Assembly: GCA_049568075.1 (NCBI GenBank)
Contig: CP144911.1
Origin: Gottfriedia sp049568075
GTDB taxonomy: Bacteria; Bacillota; Bacilli; Bacillales; Bacillaceae_G
Strand: one strand, 5' to 3'
DNA length: 64,000 bases
Below, piece after piece: positions 25,242-33,941 of this stretch. Each line of letters begins with the position of its first letter. The stretch's first letter is position 1. The notes beneath the pieces are model-generated. The model worked only from the letters and a program-made list of their open reading frames with translations, did no database searches and was not told the DNA's origin. The translations under genes and the position numbers were made by a program.

Positions 25242-25616
25242 GTGAGAGATTTCCCTGAAGAAAACGATTTTCTTTCGATGTTTGAGTGTGAACCTAAACT
25301 ATTCGATTCCAATACAAAAGATTTGCCATTTTATTATAATCAAGCAACATATCAATTTTCGAATGAGGAAGAAGACTTTGTTGTTACAGTTTCTCCATCA
25401 CATGGTGAAGTAAAAATACAAGTAACTCAGCCAAATTCCGATAGATTATTATCGCTTTTGGAACTGAAGCGAGTTGAGAAATTTGAGATTACAGCAGATA
25501 AAAGAGATTTTTCAAGCGTACTTTTGACAGTTATTAATGAAGATTCTCAGCAAACAATAGAAATTGATTTTAAGCCAAGATTTAAATTGATATTTAAAGA
25601 GCATTTTACTTTGTAA
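25242..25616 (+). CDS. Hypothetical protein, 124 residues
   Basis: The gene uses a GTG start behind AAAGGTGATG. The product is acidic and soluble with no signal peptide or membrane segment. The region FVVTVSPSHGEVKIQVTQPNSDRLLSLLELKRVEKFEI looks like beta strands and a short helix. I do not recognise the family. Length, ribosome site and codon use are consistent with a real gene. It is followed by two repeat copies (25632-25700 and 25812-25892). Confidence 0.6.
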   Translation: MRDFPEENDFLSMFECEPKLFDSNTKDLPFYYNQATYQFSNEEEDFVVTVSPSHGEVKIQVTQPNSDRLLSLLELKRVEKFEITADKRDFSSVLLTVINEDSQQTIEIDFKPRFKLIFKEHFTL

Positions 25617-25631
25617 ACTTTTAATCTAATT

Positions 25632-25700
25632 CAACTAAAGCATGCGATTCTTCAATAACGAATGATCGTTTTTTATTGAAAATTGCAGATTAGTTAAATA
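25632..25700 (+). repeat. GCATGC-family repeat (copy B)
   Basis: It has left end TTCAACTAAAGCATGC, an internal T-run segment (TTTTTTATTGAA) and right end TTGCAGATTAGTTAAA. It is a degenerate full-length copy directly after the hypothetical gene. Confidence 0.65.
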
Positions 25701-25811
25701 AAGAATAGGAATTTCAGGATAAAAACAGAATATTTCAAGTTCCTTATACAACACCAAGGGAGTACGATATAAACTTCCATTCACTGTTGTGCATCTGAGG
25801 ATTCATGGATG

Positions 25812-25892
25812 GCTAACGCATGCTTTAGTTGAAGATGGTCACGAGTCGCAAATGTGGCTTTTTTTATTGAAGTAAATGCCAAGATAGTTTAA
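25812..25892 (+). repeat. GCATGC-family repeat (copy C)
   Basis: CTAACGCATGCTTTAGTTGA at the left is followed by a terminator-like hairpin with TTTTTTTATTGAA and the right end AATGCCAAGATAGTTTAA. It lies in the noncoding gap between a plus-strand hypothetical gene and a minus-strand cupin gene. Confidence 0.7.
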
Positions 25893-25977
25893 GTATATTA
25901 TTTTCATTAAAAGGAAGTTCTTTATAAAACAATTAACGCATCGAATTCAGTGACTCGATGCGTTAGTTTATTTCAAT

Positions 25978-26391
25978 TTATTTAGTTGCATTTTCATATA
26001 TTTCGTCCGAAACGGGTTCTAACCATTCCGGTGTACCTGCAGTGATTGCAATGTGTTCAAGCCAACTATTTTTTGCGGCACCATGCCAGTGTTTCACGCC
26101 ATCGTGAGTGACAATAACATCGCCAGCTTTTAAGAATTGAGCTGGTTTTCCTTCTTCTTGGTACCAACCTTCTCCACCAGTTACTAATAAAATTTGAAAT
26201 CCATCACGATGGATATGCCAGTTATTTTGGCAGCCTGGTTCAAAGGTGACATTCCCAACTCCAACACTAACTTTAGGATCAGCAACCAAAGATTTAAGAT
26301 AACTTTGTCCTACAAAATATTGTGCAAATGCTTCATTTTTTTCGCCTACTGGGAAAATAACTCCATTTTTTACTGCTTCATGTTTTGCCAT
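25978..26391 (-). CDS. Cupin-domain protein (carboxymuconolactone decarboxylase-associated type)
   Basis: This 137-residue single-domain cupin has metal-binding motif 1 in NNWHIHRDGFQILLVTGGEG and motif 2 in AGDVIVTHDGVKHWHGA. Such cupins often accompany carboxymuconolactone decarboxylases, alcohol dehydrogenases or aldo/keto reductases, and indeed a reductase gene follows upstream on the same strand. The start is the ATG at 26389-26391 behind GGAGGA; a farther upstream ATG is rejected since it overlaps the ribosome site. The substrate is unknown. Confidence 0.82.
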   Translation of the reverse strand: MAKHEAVKNGVIFPVGEKNEAFAQYFVGQSYLKSLVADPKVSVGVGNVTFEPGCQNNWHIHRDGFQILLVTGGEGWYQEEGKPAQFLKAGDVIVTHDGVKHWHGAAKNSWLEHIAITAGTPEWLEPVSDEIYENATK

Positions 26392-26505
26392 ATTAAATTC
26401 CTCCAACACTTAATTATTAGTCTATTTGAACAGTTGGTCGAACAATCAATTCAAAAATTGTTACTTTTATAGCTGTCGTATAAAAAGTCCTCATTCATTA
26501 CATGT

Positions 26506-27369
26506 TTACTTTAATTTTCCGCCAAATACCGGGAAAAAGCTATGCTCACCATAATTTTGTATTTGCTCTATATTCTTCAAAGTTTCCATATCCGCGTCGC
26601 TGATAGTAAAATCAAGCTCTGCATTGTTTCTCATGTGATCTGGATTTGCCGTCTTAGGAATTACTACAAGACCAAGTTGAATATCATAACGTAGGCAAAG
26701 CTGAGCAACAGATACTTCATACTTATCAGCTATTACTTTAATCTCATGATTATCCAGAACTGCACCGTGGGCAATTGGTGAATATGCCTCTACCATGATG
26801 CCTTTCTTCTGGCAGAATTCAATTAGTCCAAAAGGAGTATTGCTCACATGTGCCAATACCTGATTTACCATAGGTTTGATCTCACAGCTTGCAAGTATAT
26901 TCTCTAAATCATCCTGAAGGAAGTTAGAAACACCGATTGCCTTTACCTTGCCTGTCTTATAAGCATCTTCCATGGCTTTCCATACTACTTTGTTTTCCTC
27001 GAAATAACGGTTCTCTTCACGGAACTCCATCCAAGGCTGTGGACTGTGTATAATCAGAAGGTCAATGTAATCCAGTCTCAACTTATCTAAAGACTCAACA
27101 ATGGACTGAGAAACTGCATCATAGCTCTTTGCTTCTGCAGCAACCTTTGTCGTTATAAAAAGTTCTTCTCTTGGGACACCGCAGGAACGGACTCCTTCAC
27201 CTATGCCAGCTTCATTCATATATGCCTGTGCAGTATCAATATGACGATATCCGATAGATACTGCATCACGCACTGCTTGTGCTGCCTGTGTATCGTCAAG
27301 TAGCCAAGTACCAAGACCTAAAATTGGAATTTCTACACCAGTTGATAATTTGAAAGTTTTGTTTAACAT
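26506..27369 (-). CDS. Aldo/keto reductase
   Basis: This 287-residue NADPH-dependent aldo/keto reductase has the catalytic pattern DTAQAYMNEAGIGEG (Asp, Tyr), KVAAEAKSYD (Lys), LLIIHSPQPW (His), then IGVSNFLQDDLE and IPKTANPDHMRNNAEL for cofactor binding. It probably reduces aldehydes such as methylglyoxal or other small carbonyls. The ATG follows AAGGAGAC. It lies between a cupin gene and an MFS exporter gene in the same orientation, though the gaps of 110-150 bases suggest separate or loosely coupled transcription. Confidence 0.88.
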   Translation of the reverse strand: MLNKTFKLSTGVEIPILGLGTWLLDDTQAAQAVRDAVSIGYRHIDTAQAYMNEAGIGEGVRSCGVPREELFITTKVAAEAKSYDAVSQSIVESLDKLRLDYIDLLIIHSPQPWMEFREENRYFEENKVVWKAMEDAYKTGKVKAIGVSNFLQDDLENILASCEIKPMVNQVLAHVSNTPFGLIEFCQKKGIMVEAYSPIAHGAVLDNHEIKVIADKYEVSVAQLCLRYDIQLGLVVIPKTANPDHMRNNAELDFTISDADMETLKNIEQIQNYGEHSFFPVFGGKLK

Positions 27370-27521
27370 GCTTTTGTCTCCTTAAAATATTTATATTTTT
27401 CAATCCTTCAAGATAATTAATATTTCCTTGTCATTGTCCACATTTTTGTTATCTTGTAAATGTGCTTTTACTTGACCTTTAGCACCACCTAAAGCAGCGA
27501 TGATCCAGAGTCGATTGTAAA

Positions 27522-28691
27522 TTAGCCTTTTTGATATTTCGGAGCTTTACTACTAAGACTAAATGAGATTGCTCCGATAATTGCAGCAATGGCGACTGAT
27601 ACAGCTCCAATCCAGCTTACAGCCAACACCGACGTGCTTTTTACAGCAACCCCGCCAATTACTCCTGCAGTTGCAATGCCTAACTGAATAAAAGAACTAT
27701 ATAAACTAAGCATAATTCCTGATGCTTCAGGAGCAAGCCAAATCAGATTATACTGCATACCTGGACCAGAAGACCACGCCGAGAATCCCCATAGTATAAG
27801 CAACGGATAAGCAACATAGGACGGCCTAGCGATAGTAGATAACAACACTAAAGCAATTACGTGAATAGTCAATCCGCCAATAAGGGTACTTGCGTTTCCA
27901 ACTTTATCGGTCATAAATCCGCCAAATTTGGAACCAACTAAGGAAGCAATGCCAAAGGCAAACAAGGCAAAACTTACTTCACGTCCGTTTATAGATGTAG
28001 CAGTTAGCAGGAAAGGTGCAATATACGAATACATTACACCATATCCTAACTGCCAAAAGAACGTTATACCAAGACCCATTAAGATTTTGGGGTTCATTAG
28101 ATATGAGAGTTGCTTGCCCAGGGGAATAGCGGCTCCGTTATTTGTAGTAGGAATCGTACGCATAATAACAAAGATCCCTAATAAACTAAGTACACCGATT
28201 CCCACAAATATTAGTTTCCAATCGTAATATGTTGCAACAAGACGACCAATTGGTACGCCGATGATGATAGCAGCACTAAATCCAAGAATAACCGTGCCTA
28301 TTGCTCCTGCTTGTTTTTCTGGTGAAGCTAAACTTGTAGCAGTAGTCTTTGCAGCAATAGCAAAAACTCCACTTCCTAGAGCAAGTATAATTCGTGAGAT
28401 TATTAGAAAACTGAAACCAGGAAGGATGATTGTCATTAAACTACCAAACACAACTAGAGCAAGCGATAGAATTAATAACTTACGCTGATGCAATCTTGTC
28501 GTAGCCATTACGACTAACGGCGATCCGAATGCGTTAGCAAGAGCAAATACGGTGATAAGTTGCCCAGCCACCGATACAGAAACATTAGTTGAGATAGCAA
28601 CTTTATCCAATATACCTGCAATAACATACTCTGATGTACTGACAATAAAAGTAATCAATGCCAGCATGAAAATCTTCCAGGTATTTTTCAA
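27522..28691 (-). CDS. MFS drug/sugar exporter, DHA1-type
   Basis: This 389-residue transporter has about 12 membrane segments. It is AraJ/YdhP-like: FALANAFGSPLVVMATTRLHQRKLL, RIILALGSGVFAIAAKTTATSLASPEKQAGAIG and VGVPIGRLVATYYDWKLIFVGIG. The start is set at the TTG at 28689-28691 (LKNTW), seven bases after GAGGGTG; the upstream ATG overlaps the promoter region. It is divergent from a TetR gene, with operator-like repeats between, so it is probably TetR-repressed efflux. Substrate unknown. Confidence 0.85.
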   Translation of the reverse strand: MKNTWKIFMLALITFIVSTSEYVIAGILDKVAISTNVSVSVAGQLITVFALANAFGSPLVVMATTRLHQRKLLILSLALVVFGSLMTIILPGFSFLIISRIILALGSGVFAIAAKTTATSLASPEKQAGAIGTVILGFSAAIIIGVPIGRLVATYYDWKLIFVGIGVLSLLGIFVIMRTIPTTNNGAAIPLGKQLSYLMNPKILMGLGITFFWQLGYGVMYSYIAPFLLTATSINGREVSFALFAFGIASLVGSKFGGFMTDKVGNASTLIGGLTIHVIALVLLSTIARPSYVAYPLLILWGFSAWSSGPGMQYNLIWLAPEASGIMLSLYSSFIQLGIATAGVIGGVAVKSTSVLAVSWIGAVSVAIAAIIGAISFSLSSKAPKYQKG

Positions 28692-28745
28692 ATTTATCAC
28701 CCTCTTATTAAATTCAATAACACTATTCGTAGTAATAAACATTTA

Positions 28746-28833
28746 TTGAATAATCAACATCTGTTTATTATTATTATAAAAAGATCGAATCCATTCAATG
28801 GTTAAATCAGCGCAATTCGTTGAATAATCAACA
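28746..28833. promoter_or_regulatory. Repeated TetR operator candidates
   Basis: TTGAATAATCAACA occurs at 28746-28759 and again at 28820-28833. In the second copy a G precedes it, giving the inverted repeat GTTGA-ataa-TCAAC. A third half site (TGTTGAATA) follows near 28847. They lie between the divergent exporter and TetR genes. Confidence 0.6.
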
Positions 28834-28881
28834 AATCTAACAAGATTGTTGAATATCTTAAGGGAAAGTTGGTGAATTTGT

Positions 28882-29421
28882 ATGTCTAAAGTGGATAGAA
28901 GAAAATCTAAAAGCCAAGAAGCAATTAAAAATGCACTTTTAGAACTGATGTCTGAAAGAAATTTCGATGACATTACTATTCAAGATATTGCAGACAGGGG
29001 AAATGTTAATAGGGGAACAATCTATCTTCATTACACCGATAAGTATGATCTTTTAGATAAACTTATGGAAGAACATATAAACCATCTCAGGGAAACAAGT
29101 ATATGGGCATGTGAAAAAGAATGGGTAGATGCCACTCAAATCTTTTTCCAATATTTTGAAAGAAATTATTTATTTTTTTCAACGATGTTAGCGAGTAAAG
29201 GAGCAGCTTCTTTTCGCAGTAAGTTTTTGTTTTTTCTAATAGAAGAGTTCAAGGATGAAGTGAATAAAGAGAAAAACAGAGGACTAAGTGAAGAAGTTAT
29301 TGTTAAATTCGCTGCAAATGCTTATGTAGGGGTTTTAGAATCATGGTTAAAAGATGGAATGCCTAATCCACCTCATATGATTGCAAAAGAATTAGGGATA
29401 TTGTTAGAAAGAGTTGTATAG
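28882..29421 (+). CDS. TetR-family transcriptional regulator
   Basis: This 179-residue protein has an N-terminal helix-turn-helix (RRKSKSQEAIKNALLELMSERNFDDITIQDIADRGNVNRGTIYLHYTDKYDLLDKLMEEH) and a C-terminal ligand domain of the TetR_C type common in Bacillus. It is divergent from an MFS exporter gene and separated from it by repeated palindromes, so it likely represses both genes until an inducer binds. A repeat element lies directly after the stop. Confidence 0.9.
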   Translation: MSKVDRRKSKSQEAIKNALLELMSERNFDDITIQDIADRGNVNRGTIYLHYTDKYDLLDKLMEEHINHLRETSIWACEKEWVDATQIFFQYFERNYLFFSTMLASKGAASFRSKFLFFLIEEFKDEVNKEKNRGLSEEVIVKFAANAYVGVLESWLKDGMPNPPHMIAKELGILLERVV

Positions 29422-29465
29422 GTTCTATTTTGATAATAGATTTGAATGAGAATTGTAATTTCTTG

Positions 29466-29564
29466 TACAACTAAAGCATGCTTTAGTTGAATTAGAAAAA
29501 GTAAAGATCACTAATTGTGGTCTTTTTTCATTCCCTTATTCAATATAATGGCAGGTTAGTTTAA
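29466..29564 (+). repeat. GCATGC-family repeat (copy D)
   Basis: ACAACTAAAGCATGCTTTAG is a near-perfect palindrome at the left. Then come a hairpin (AAAGATCACTAATTGTGGTC) with TTTTTT, and the right end AATGGCAGGTTAGTTTAA. The copy follows the TetR stop by 45 bases and probably acts as its terminator. Confidence 0.75.
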
Positions 29565-29588
29565 GTATAATCTTTCACAAGGTATAGA

Positions 29589-29628
29589 AAAAAAGCCGAC
29601 CTCCACATATGGAAATTCGGCATTTTTC
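29589..29628 (-). terminator. Terminator of AraC-family gene
   Basis: GCCGAATTTCC-atat-GGAGGTCGGC is followed by seven T on the minus strand. Confidence 0.82.
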
Positions 29629-29661
29629 TCTATATATTAGCCTTTAATTAAAATTTTTCAG

Positions 29662-30582
29662 TTAAGCGTTAATCCTGTGGTCATAATTCTCCCTAAGCCG
29701 CTTCATATCTTCTATTGGAGGAAAACCAAACATTCGTGAATATTCACGGCTGAATTGCGATGGGCTTTCATAGCCTACATGATAAGCCACAGTATTGGCA
29801 TCCGTGGAATCAGATAATAACAGACGACGAGCTTCCTGTAGTTTTAAGTGTTTTTGAAATTGAATAGGGCTCATTGCAGTTACTTCTTTAAAATGCTTAT
29901 GAAACGAAGACACACTCATATTGGCTGTTTCTGCAAGCTCTTCAACTTTAAATGGTTTATCATAGTTAGTCATGATTAGTTGGATTGCATTTTTAATGTG
30001 ATAGGCACTGTTACCCTTTATTACAATTTTCTTCAGCGTATCACCGTGTTCCCCCTTAAGAACTTTATAGATAACTTCTTTTGTGAACAGAGGAGCAAGT
30101 GTAGGAATATCTTCTGGGGTATCTAGAAGTCGAACTAACCTCACTACTGCATCCACCAAAGATGGATTTAATTTACTGACAAACATGCCTCGCCCTGAAT
30201 TTCCTTCTGAAACAGATGAAAAGTTTACATTGCCTAAAACTTCCAAAATTTCCTTTGTAGTAAGTTCTAGTATAAATCCTAGATAAGGATTCTCAGGAGC
30301 GGTGTCAATGATTTGGCTAGTAGCTGGCAAGTCGACAGATGCAACAAGGTAATCTCCGGGGCCGTATTTAAAGTCCTCCATTCCTACCGATACTTCTTTC
30401 GTACCTTGAGCCGTAATGCAAAGGGATGGCTTATAAACCCCATAGTTGGGATCTTTATCAGTAGAAGAACGTCGAACAAAAAACAAAGAAGGAATAGCAG
30501 TCTCGTGAACTCCGTTTGTACCTGTATGACGCTCGATGACTCTTGCTAGTTCTGTTTGCTGATTTAATGCTTTCTCCTGCAT
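29662..30582 (-). CDS. AraC-family transcriptional regulator with AraC_N domain
   Basis: This 306-residue protein has an N-terminal AraC_N (cupin-like) domain (YKPSLCITAQGTKEVSVGMEDFKYGPGDYLVASVDLP) and C-terminal paired helix-turn-helices (FKVEELAETANMSVSSFHKHFKEVTAMSPIQFQKHLKL, VAYHVGYESPSQFSREYSRMFGFPP). The start is the ATG at 30580-30582 behind GGGGAGA; the longer upstream extension has no ribosome site. It is divergent from an aldo/keto reductase gene (30789), the usual arrangement for this family, and probably activates it. Confidence 0.88.
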   Translation of the reverse strand: MQEKALNQQTELARVIERHTGTNGVHETAIPSLFFVRRSSTDKDPNYGVYKPSLCITAQGTKEVSVGMEDFKYGPGDYLVASVDLPATSQIIDTAPENPYLGFILELTTKEILEVLGNVNFSSVSEGNSGRGMFVSKLNPSLVDAVVRLVRLLDTPEDIPTLAPLFTKEVIYKVLKGEHGDTLKKIVIKGNSAYHIKNAIQLIMTNYDKPFKVEELAETANMSVSSFHKHFKEVTAMSPIQFQKHLKLQEARRLLLSDSTDANTVAYHVGYESPSQFSREYSRMFGFPPIEDMKRLRENYDHRINA

Positions 30583-30788
30583 AAATTCTCCCCTTCTCAT
30601 TGTGATTCGTATATACATTATAACTTGTAATAAACTATTCTGTATATGTAGCTTAAGAGGATTAGGCAAACATTGAACACGAATAGGTAATAGTTTTTCA
30701 TTCAATTTAATTATAATAAATATACGATTAGCAACATCTACAAATTCTAGGGTTTATCCTTAAAATTAAAATAGCAGGAGGAATTTAC

Positions 30789-31640
30789 ATGCAAAAAGTA
30801 GTTTTAAACAATGGAGTTGAAATGCCTATTTTAGGTTTTGGTGTTTTTCAAATTCAAGATGAAAATGAATGTGAACAAGCTGTTTATGACGCTATCATAG
30901 CAGGTTACCGATTGATCGATACAGCAGCTTCATATCTAAATGAAGAAGCAGTCGGAAGAGCAATAAAACGAAGTGGTGTATCTAGAGAAGAACTGTTTAT
31001 TACAACAAAACTTTGGGTTCAGGATACTGGTTATGAGAACACAAAGAAGGCGTTCGCTAATTCACTGGAAAGGCTACAATTGGATTATTTAGACTTATAT
31101 TTAATTCATCAGCCATTTGGTGATGTACATGGTTCTTGGCGTGCTATGGAGGAATTGTATAGAGAAGGAAAAATTAAAGCTATTGGGGTGAGTAACTTCC
31201 ATCCAGATCGACTGATTGATTTAATCATTCATAATGAAGTTGTACCTGCAGTTAACCAAGTTGAAACACATGTTTTCAACCAACAAATAGATAGTACCAA
31301 ATTCATGGAAGAGAATAATGTTCAGATTGAGTCTTGGGGACCATTTGCTGAAGGAAAAAATAACATGTTTCAAAATGAAGTTTTAGTTTCAATTGCTGAG
31401 AAGCACAATAAATCCGTTGCACAGGTTGTCTTACGATGGTTAACACAAAGAGAAGTTGTTGCGATTCCGAAGTCGGTACAAAAAGAAAGAATTATCGAAA
31501 ACTTCAATATCTTTGACTTTGATTTAAACCAAGAAGATATGGACCAAATTGCCAAGTTAGATACGAAAGAGAGCTTATTCTTTTCACATAGGGATCCTGA
31601 AATGGTGAAGTGGATTGGTACGCGTAAGCTTGATATTTAA
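30789..31640 (+). CDS. Aldo/keto reductase, YtbE/DkgA-like
   Basis: This 283-residue enzyme has the family tetrad in DTAASYLNEEAVG (Asp, Tyr), ITTKLWVQDTGYE (Lys) and LYLIHQPFGD (His). IGVSNFHPDRL and AIPKSVQKERIIENFNIFDF bind NADPH. It is similar to YtbE/YvgN-type reductases acting on methylglyoxal or 2,5-diketogluconate. The ribosome site AGGAGG is strong. It is divergent from the AraC-family gene and is probably controlled by it. It differs clearly from the reductase at 26506-27369. Confidence 0.9.
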   Translation: MQKVVLNNGVEMPILGFGVFQIQDENECEQAVYDAIIAGYRLIDTAASYLNEEAVGRAIKRSGVSREELFITTKLWVQDTGYENTKKAFANSLERLQLDYLDLYLIHQPFGDVHGSWRAMEELYREGKIKAIGVSNFHPDRLIDLIIHNEVVPAVNQVETHVFNQQIDSTKFMEENNVQIESWGPFAEGKNNMFQNEVLVSIAEKHNKSVAQVVLRWLTQREVVAIPKSVQKERIIENFNIFDFDLNQEDMDQIAKLDTKESLFFSHRDPEMVKWIGTRKLDI

Positions 31641-31695
31641 AATTTACTAAATATAGCTTTAATTTTTGTGAAATAAATTTGCATTTTCATTTCAT

Positions 31696-31726
31696 AAACA
31701 GCCAGCTTACTTAACTGGCTGTTTTT
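31696..31726 (+). terminator. Terminator of aldo/keto reductase gene
   Basis: AAACAGCCAG-cttacttaa-CTGGCTGTTTTT lies 55 bases after the stop. Confidence 0.88.
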
Positions 31727-31762
31727 CTATTTTAAGAATTGCTGTAATTGCACTAATTCTTG

Positions 31763-31842
31763 TTTAACTATCGCATGCGTTAGTTGAATATCAAAGCTGC
31801 TTAATTGCAGCTTTTTTATTTGTAAATGACAGAATAGTTAAA
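31763..31842 (+). repeat. GCATGC-family repeat (copy E)
   Basis: TTTAACTATCGCATGCGTTA with TAGTTGAA at the left, a hairpin AGCTGC-ttaatt-GCAGCTTTTTT, then the right end ATGACAGAATAGTTAAA. It lies behind the aldo/keto reductase terminator. Confidence 0.72.
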
Positions 31843-31924
31843 GGAAGTGTTGGTAATTCCAAAATGTGGTAAAGTTAATTTGTTCATTTAATTTAGAATT
31901 AACTAATATTAAAGGAGATAGATT

Positions 31925-32275
31925 ATGCAAAATAAAGGACAATTAGAAGTAATTAACCTGCAAAAATTGACTCAGGATCAAATGGAATATACAAATTTCA
32001 TCGTAAGTGAAGTAAATGACCACGCACTAAGAATAGCTGTAATAAATGGTGATTTTCACTGGCATAAACACGAGGATTGCGATGAATTATTTTGTGTATT
32101 AGAAGGCGAACTTTTTATTGACTTAGAAAACGATGAAACCATCTCTTTAAAACCTGGAGAAATCTTTACGATTCCAGCTAACACAATGCATCGAACTCGT
32201 TCAAATGAACGTACAGTTAACATTTGTTTTGAAAAGATAAGTAATGATATAAAAGGTACAAAAACAATAGATTGA
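31925..32275 (+). CDS. Small cupin protein
   Basis: This 116-residue single cupin has motif 1 in FHWHKHEDCDELFCVLEGEL and motif 2 in LKPGEIFTIPANTMHRTRSNE, including the expected His and Glu metal ligands. The fold is common in small isomerases and sugar or hormone-binding proteins, and no more specific role can be assigned. The ribosome site is AAAGGAG. It is followed 88 bases later by a DUF523 gene. Confidence 0.8.
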   Translation: MQNKGQLEVINLQKLTQDQMEYTNFIVSEVNDHALRIAVINGDFHWHKHEDCDELFCVLEGELFIDLENDETISLKPGEIFTIPANTMHRTRSNERTVNICFEKISNDIKGTKTID

Positions 32276-32363
32276 TATCCAACTAATGGACTTTTTTTGT
32301 TTTATAATTATAAAGTTATACCAACAACATTAAAAAGTATATATTTAAAATGAGGTGGAATCA

Positions 32364-32831
32364 TTGATTTTAGTTAGTTCTTGTTTAGCTGGTTTAGAGG
32401 TAAGATACAACGGTTCCCATAGTTTAGATAATAGGATTCAAAAATTGTTACAAGTAAATAGAGCTATTACTGTATGTCCTGAATTACTTGGAGGTTTTTT
32501 AACACCAAGAGAGCCCGCAGAAATAGTAGGTGGTGACGGAGAAGATGTTCTTGATGGGAAAGCAAAAGTAGTTGAGAAATCGGGTAGAGACGTAACAGAA
32601 CTTTACATAAAAGGGGCTTACCATACACTAAGGAAAGCTCAAGAAGTTAATGCAACTATAATTGTTCTTAAGGAGTATAGTCCATCCTGTGGTAGTGCCA
32701 TGATCTATAATGGTGAATTTAAAGCTAAGAAAGTTGTTGGAAATGGTATCACAACAGCATTACTTAAAAGAAACGGTTTAAGAGTAATTTCAGAGGAAAA
32801 ACTTACCGATATTCTTGATGAAATAATATAA
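32364..32831 (+). CDS. DUF523-family cysteine-rich protein
   Basis: This 155-residue protein starts ILVSSCLAGLEVRYNGSHS. It has conserved cysteines in SSCLAG, TVCPELLGGF and KEYSPSCGSAMIYNG, the DUF523 pattern. Some members sit next to tRNA-thiolation or redox genes, but the function is unproven. A TTG start at 32364-32366 is chosen since it lies five bases after GAGGTGG; a GTG at 32355 would overlap the ribosome site. It is followed closely by repeat copy F. Confidence 0.82.
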   Translation: MILVSSCLAGLEVRYNGSHSLDNRIQKLLQVNRAITVCPELLGGFLTPREPAEIVGGDGEDVLDGKAKVVEKSGRDVTELYIKGAYHTLRKAQEVNATIIVLKEYSPSCGSAMIYNGEFKAKKVVGNGITTALLKRNGLRVISEEKLTDILDEII

Positions 32832-32838
32832 TTCTTAA

Positions 32839-32921
32839 CCAACTAACGCATGCGATAGTTGAAGATCACGAGTCACAAAAGTGGCTCGTTTTTTATTGAA
32901 CAAAATGGCAGGATAGTTGAA
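32839..32921 (+). repeat. GCATGC-family repeat (copy F, most typical)
   Basis: The left end is CCAACTAACGCATGCGATAG followed by TTGAA. The hairpin is GAGTCAC-aaaa-GTGGCTC followed by GTTTTTTATTGAA. The right end is AAATGGCAGGATAGTTGAA. The outer ends form short inverted repeats (CAACTA and TAGTTG). It starts eight bases after the DUF523 stop and should work as its terminator. Confidence 0.78.
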
Positions 32922-32990
32922 CAAGAACCACTTCAATTTCGCTTGAGTACTGTATGTAAATCTAGTTTAATAAATACCGTTATCGGCAAT

Positions 32991-33022
32991 AAAAAAAAGA
33001 CCTTCCAGGAAGATCCTTTTTT
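32991..33022. terminator. Bidirectional hairpin terminator
   Basis: AAAAAAGACCTTCC-a-GGAAGATCCTTTTTT lies between the convergent DUF523 and DinB genes. Confidence 0.7.
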
Positions 33023-33085
33023 GCTGCTTCTTCAACAAACGTACCCTAAATGAGAAATTAGTTTATTTCATTAATAGAAAAAGAC

Positions 33086-33595
33086 TTATAAGTATTTATC
33101 ACTAATCACTTTCATATGGTGTAACTCGTGCCCGGCAATGCCATATGCAATGGTACCTAACGAAACAGGTCTGTTCATTACAGTTCCATTACGAACCCAC
33201 GCTGCATCATCAATGGTTGAAATAAGGCTTAACGTGTTGGAGCGTACCGTGTCTAAACCGGCTAGTAGCTGCTCCCAGGATAATTTGTTGAAATTTGCCG
33301 CAGAAACGTATTGATCCTGATCCATTGCTGGTAGTGGTGCACTTTCATTTCGTGCAATGGCAAGCATTCGATACGACATCACACGTTCCGAGTCGGTCAT
33401 ATGCCCAATCACTTCTTTTAAAGTCCATTTCCCTGGTGCGTACGCCTTCCTTGCTGACTCCTCTGATACGCTGTTTAAGAGGGTAATGGTCTTAGTTCGT
33501 TGCTTACTAAGTATTTCTATAATATCTCCATCTGGTACAAGACTAACATACCTATCATGCTCTGGATTTTCAATAGTTAATGGTCGTGGACGCAC
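33086..33595 (-). CDS. DinB/YfiT-like putative metalloenzyme
   Basis: This 169-residue DinB superfamily four-helix protein has the conserved His in VIGHMTDSERVMSYRML and the C-terminal HELHHMK pair, a three-His metal site. DinB_2 proteins include bacillithiol S-transferases and related thiol enzymes. The start is taken as the GTG at 33593-33595 (MRPRPLTIENPEHDRYVSLVPDGD), six bases after GAGGAGG; this gives the usual N terminus of the family, and an ATG 15 bases upstream lies in the ribosome site. It is a single gene. Confidence 0.82.
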   Translation of the reverse strand: MRPRPLTIENPEHDRYVSLVPDGDIIEILSKQRTKTITLLNSVSEESARKAYAPGKWTLKEVIGHMTDSERVMSYRMLAIARNESAPLPAMDQDQYVSAANFNKLSWEQLLAGLDTVRSNTLSLISTIDDAAWVRNGTVMNRPVSLGTIAYGIAGHELHHMKVISDKYL

Positions 33596-33750
33596 AAGAA
33601 TCCTCCTCATCGGAATAGTTAATTATAGTTCTAGGCAAATATTCGACTTTCAAGAAGATATTTCCTTTAATTTTGATATTTAATTTCATTACCGCAAAAT
33701 AATTGAAAAATAAACAACTTTTTCGATACATATATTTTGAATTTCTTATG

Positions 33751-33775
33751 CTACTAAAGCATGCTATAGTTCAAT
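33751..33775 (+). repeat. GCATGC-family repeat, left end only (copy G)
   Basis: CTACTAAAGCATGCTATAGT followed by TCAA matches the palindromic left end of the family. No hairpin or right end follows. Confidence 0.6.
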
Positions 33776-33941
33776 AAAACATAGAAAAAAATAATCAACC
33801 CCTATTTCATTTGGTAGTAAGTTCACTCCTCTTGTCGAAACCTTTTGGAAGGTACACTTTAATATTTAAAGAAGTAGTAATTGTTAGAATTTACCAATTC
33901 CTAACATTCGTAGTATATCAATTCAAACAAAGGAGACCAAA

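Noticed and set aside
32859..33053. 64-codon open frame after the DUF523 gene
   Set aside because: It reads through repeat copy F and a terminator; no ribosome site.
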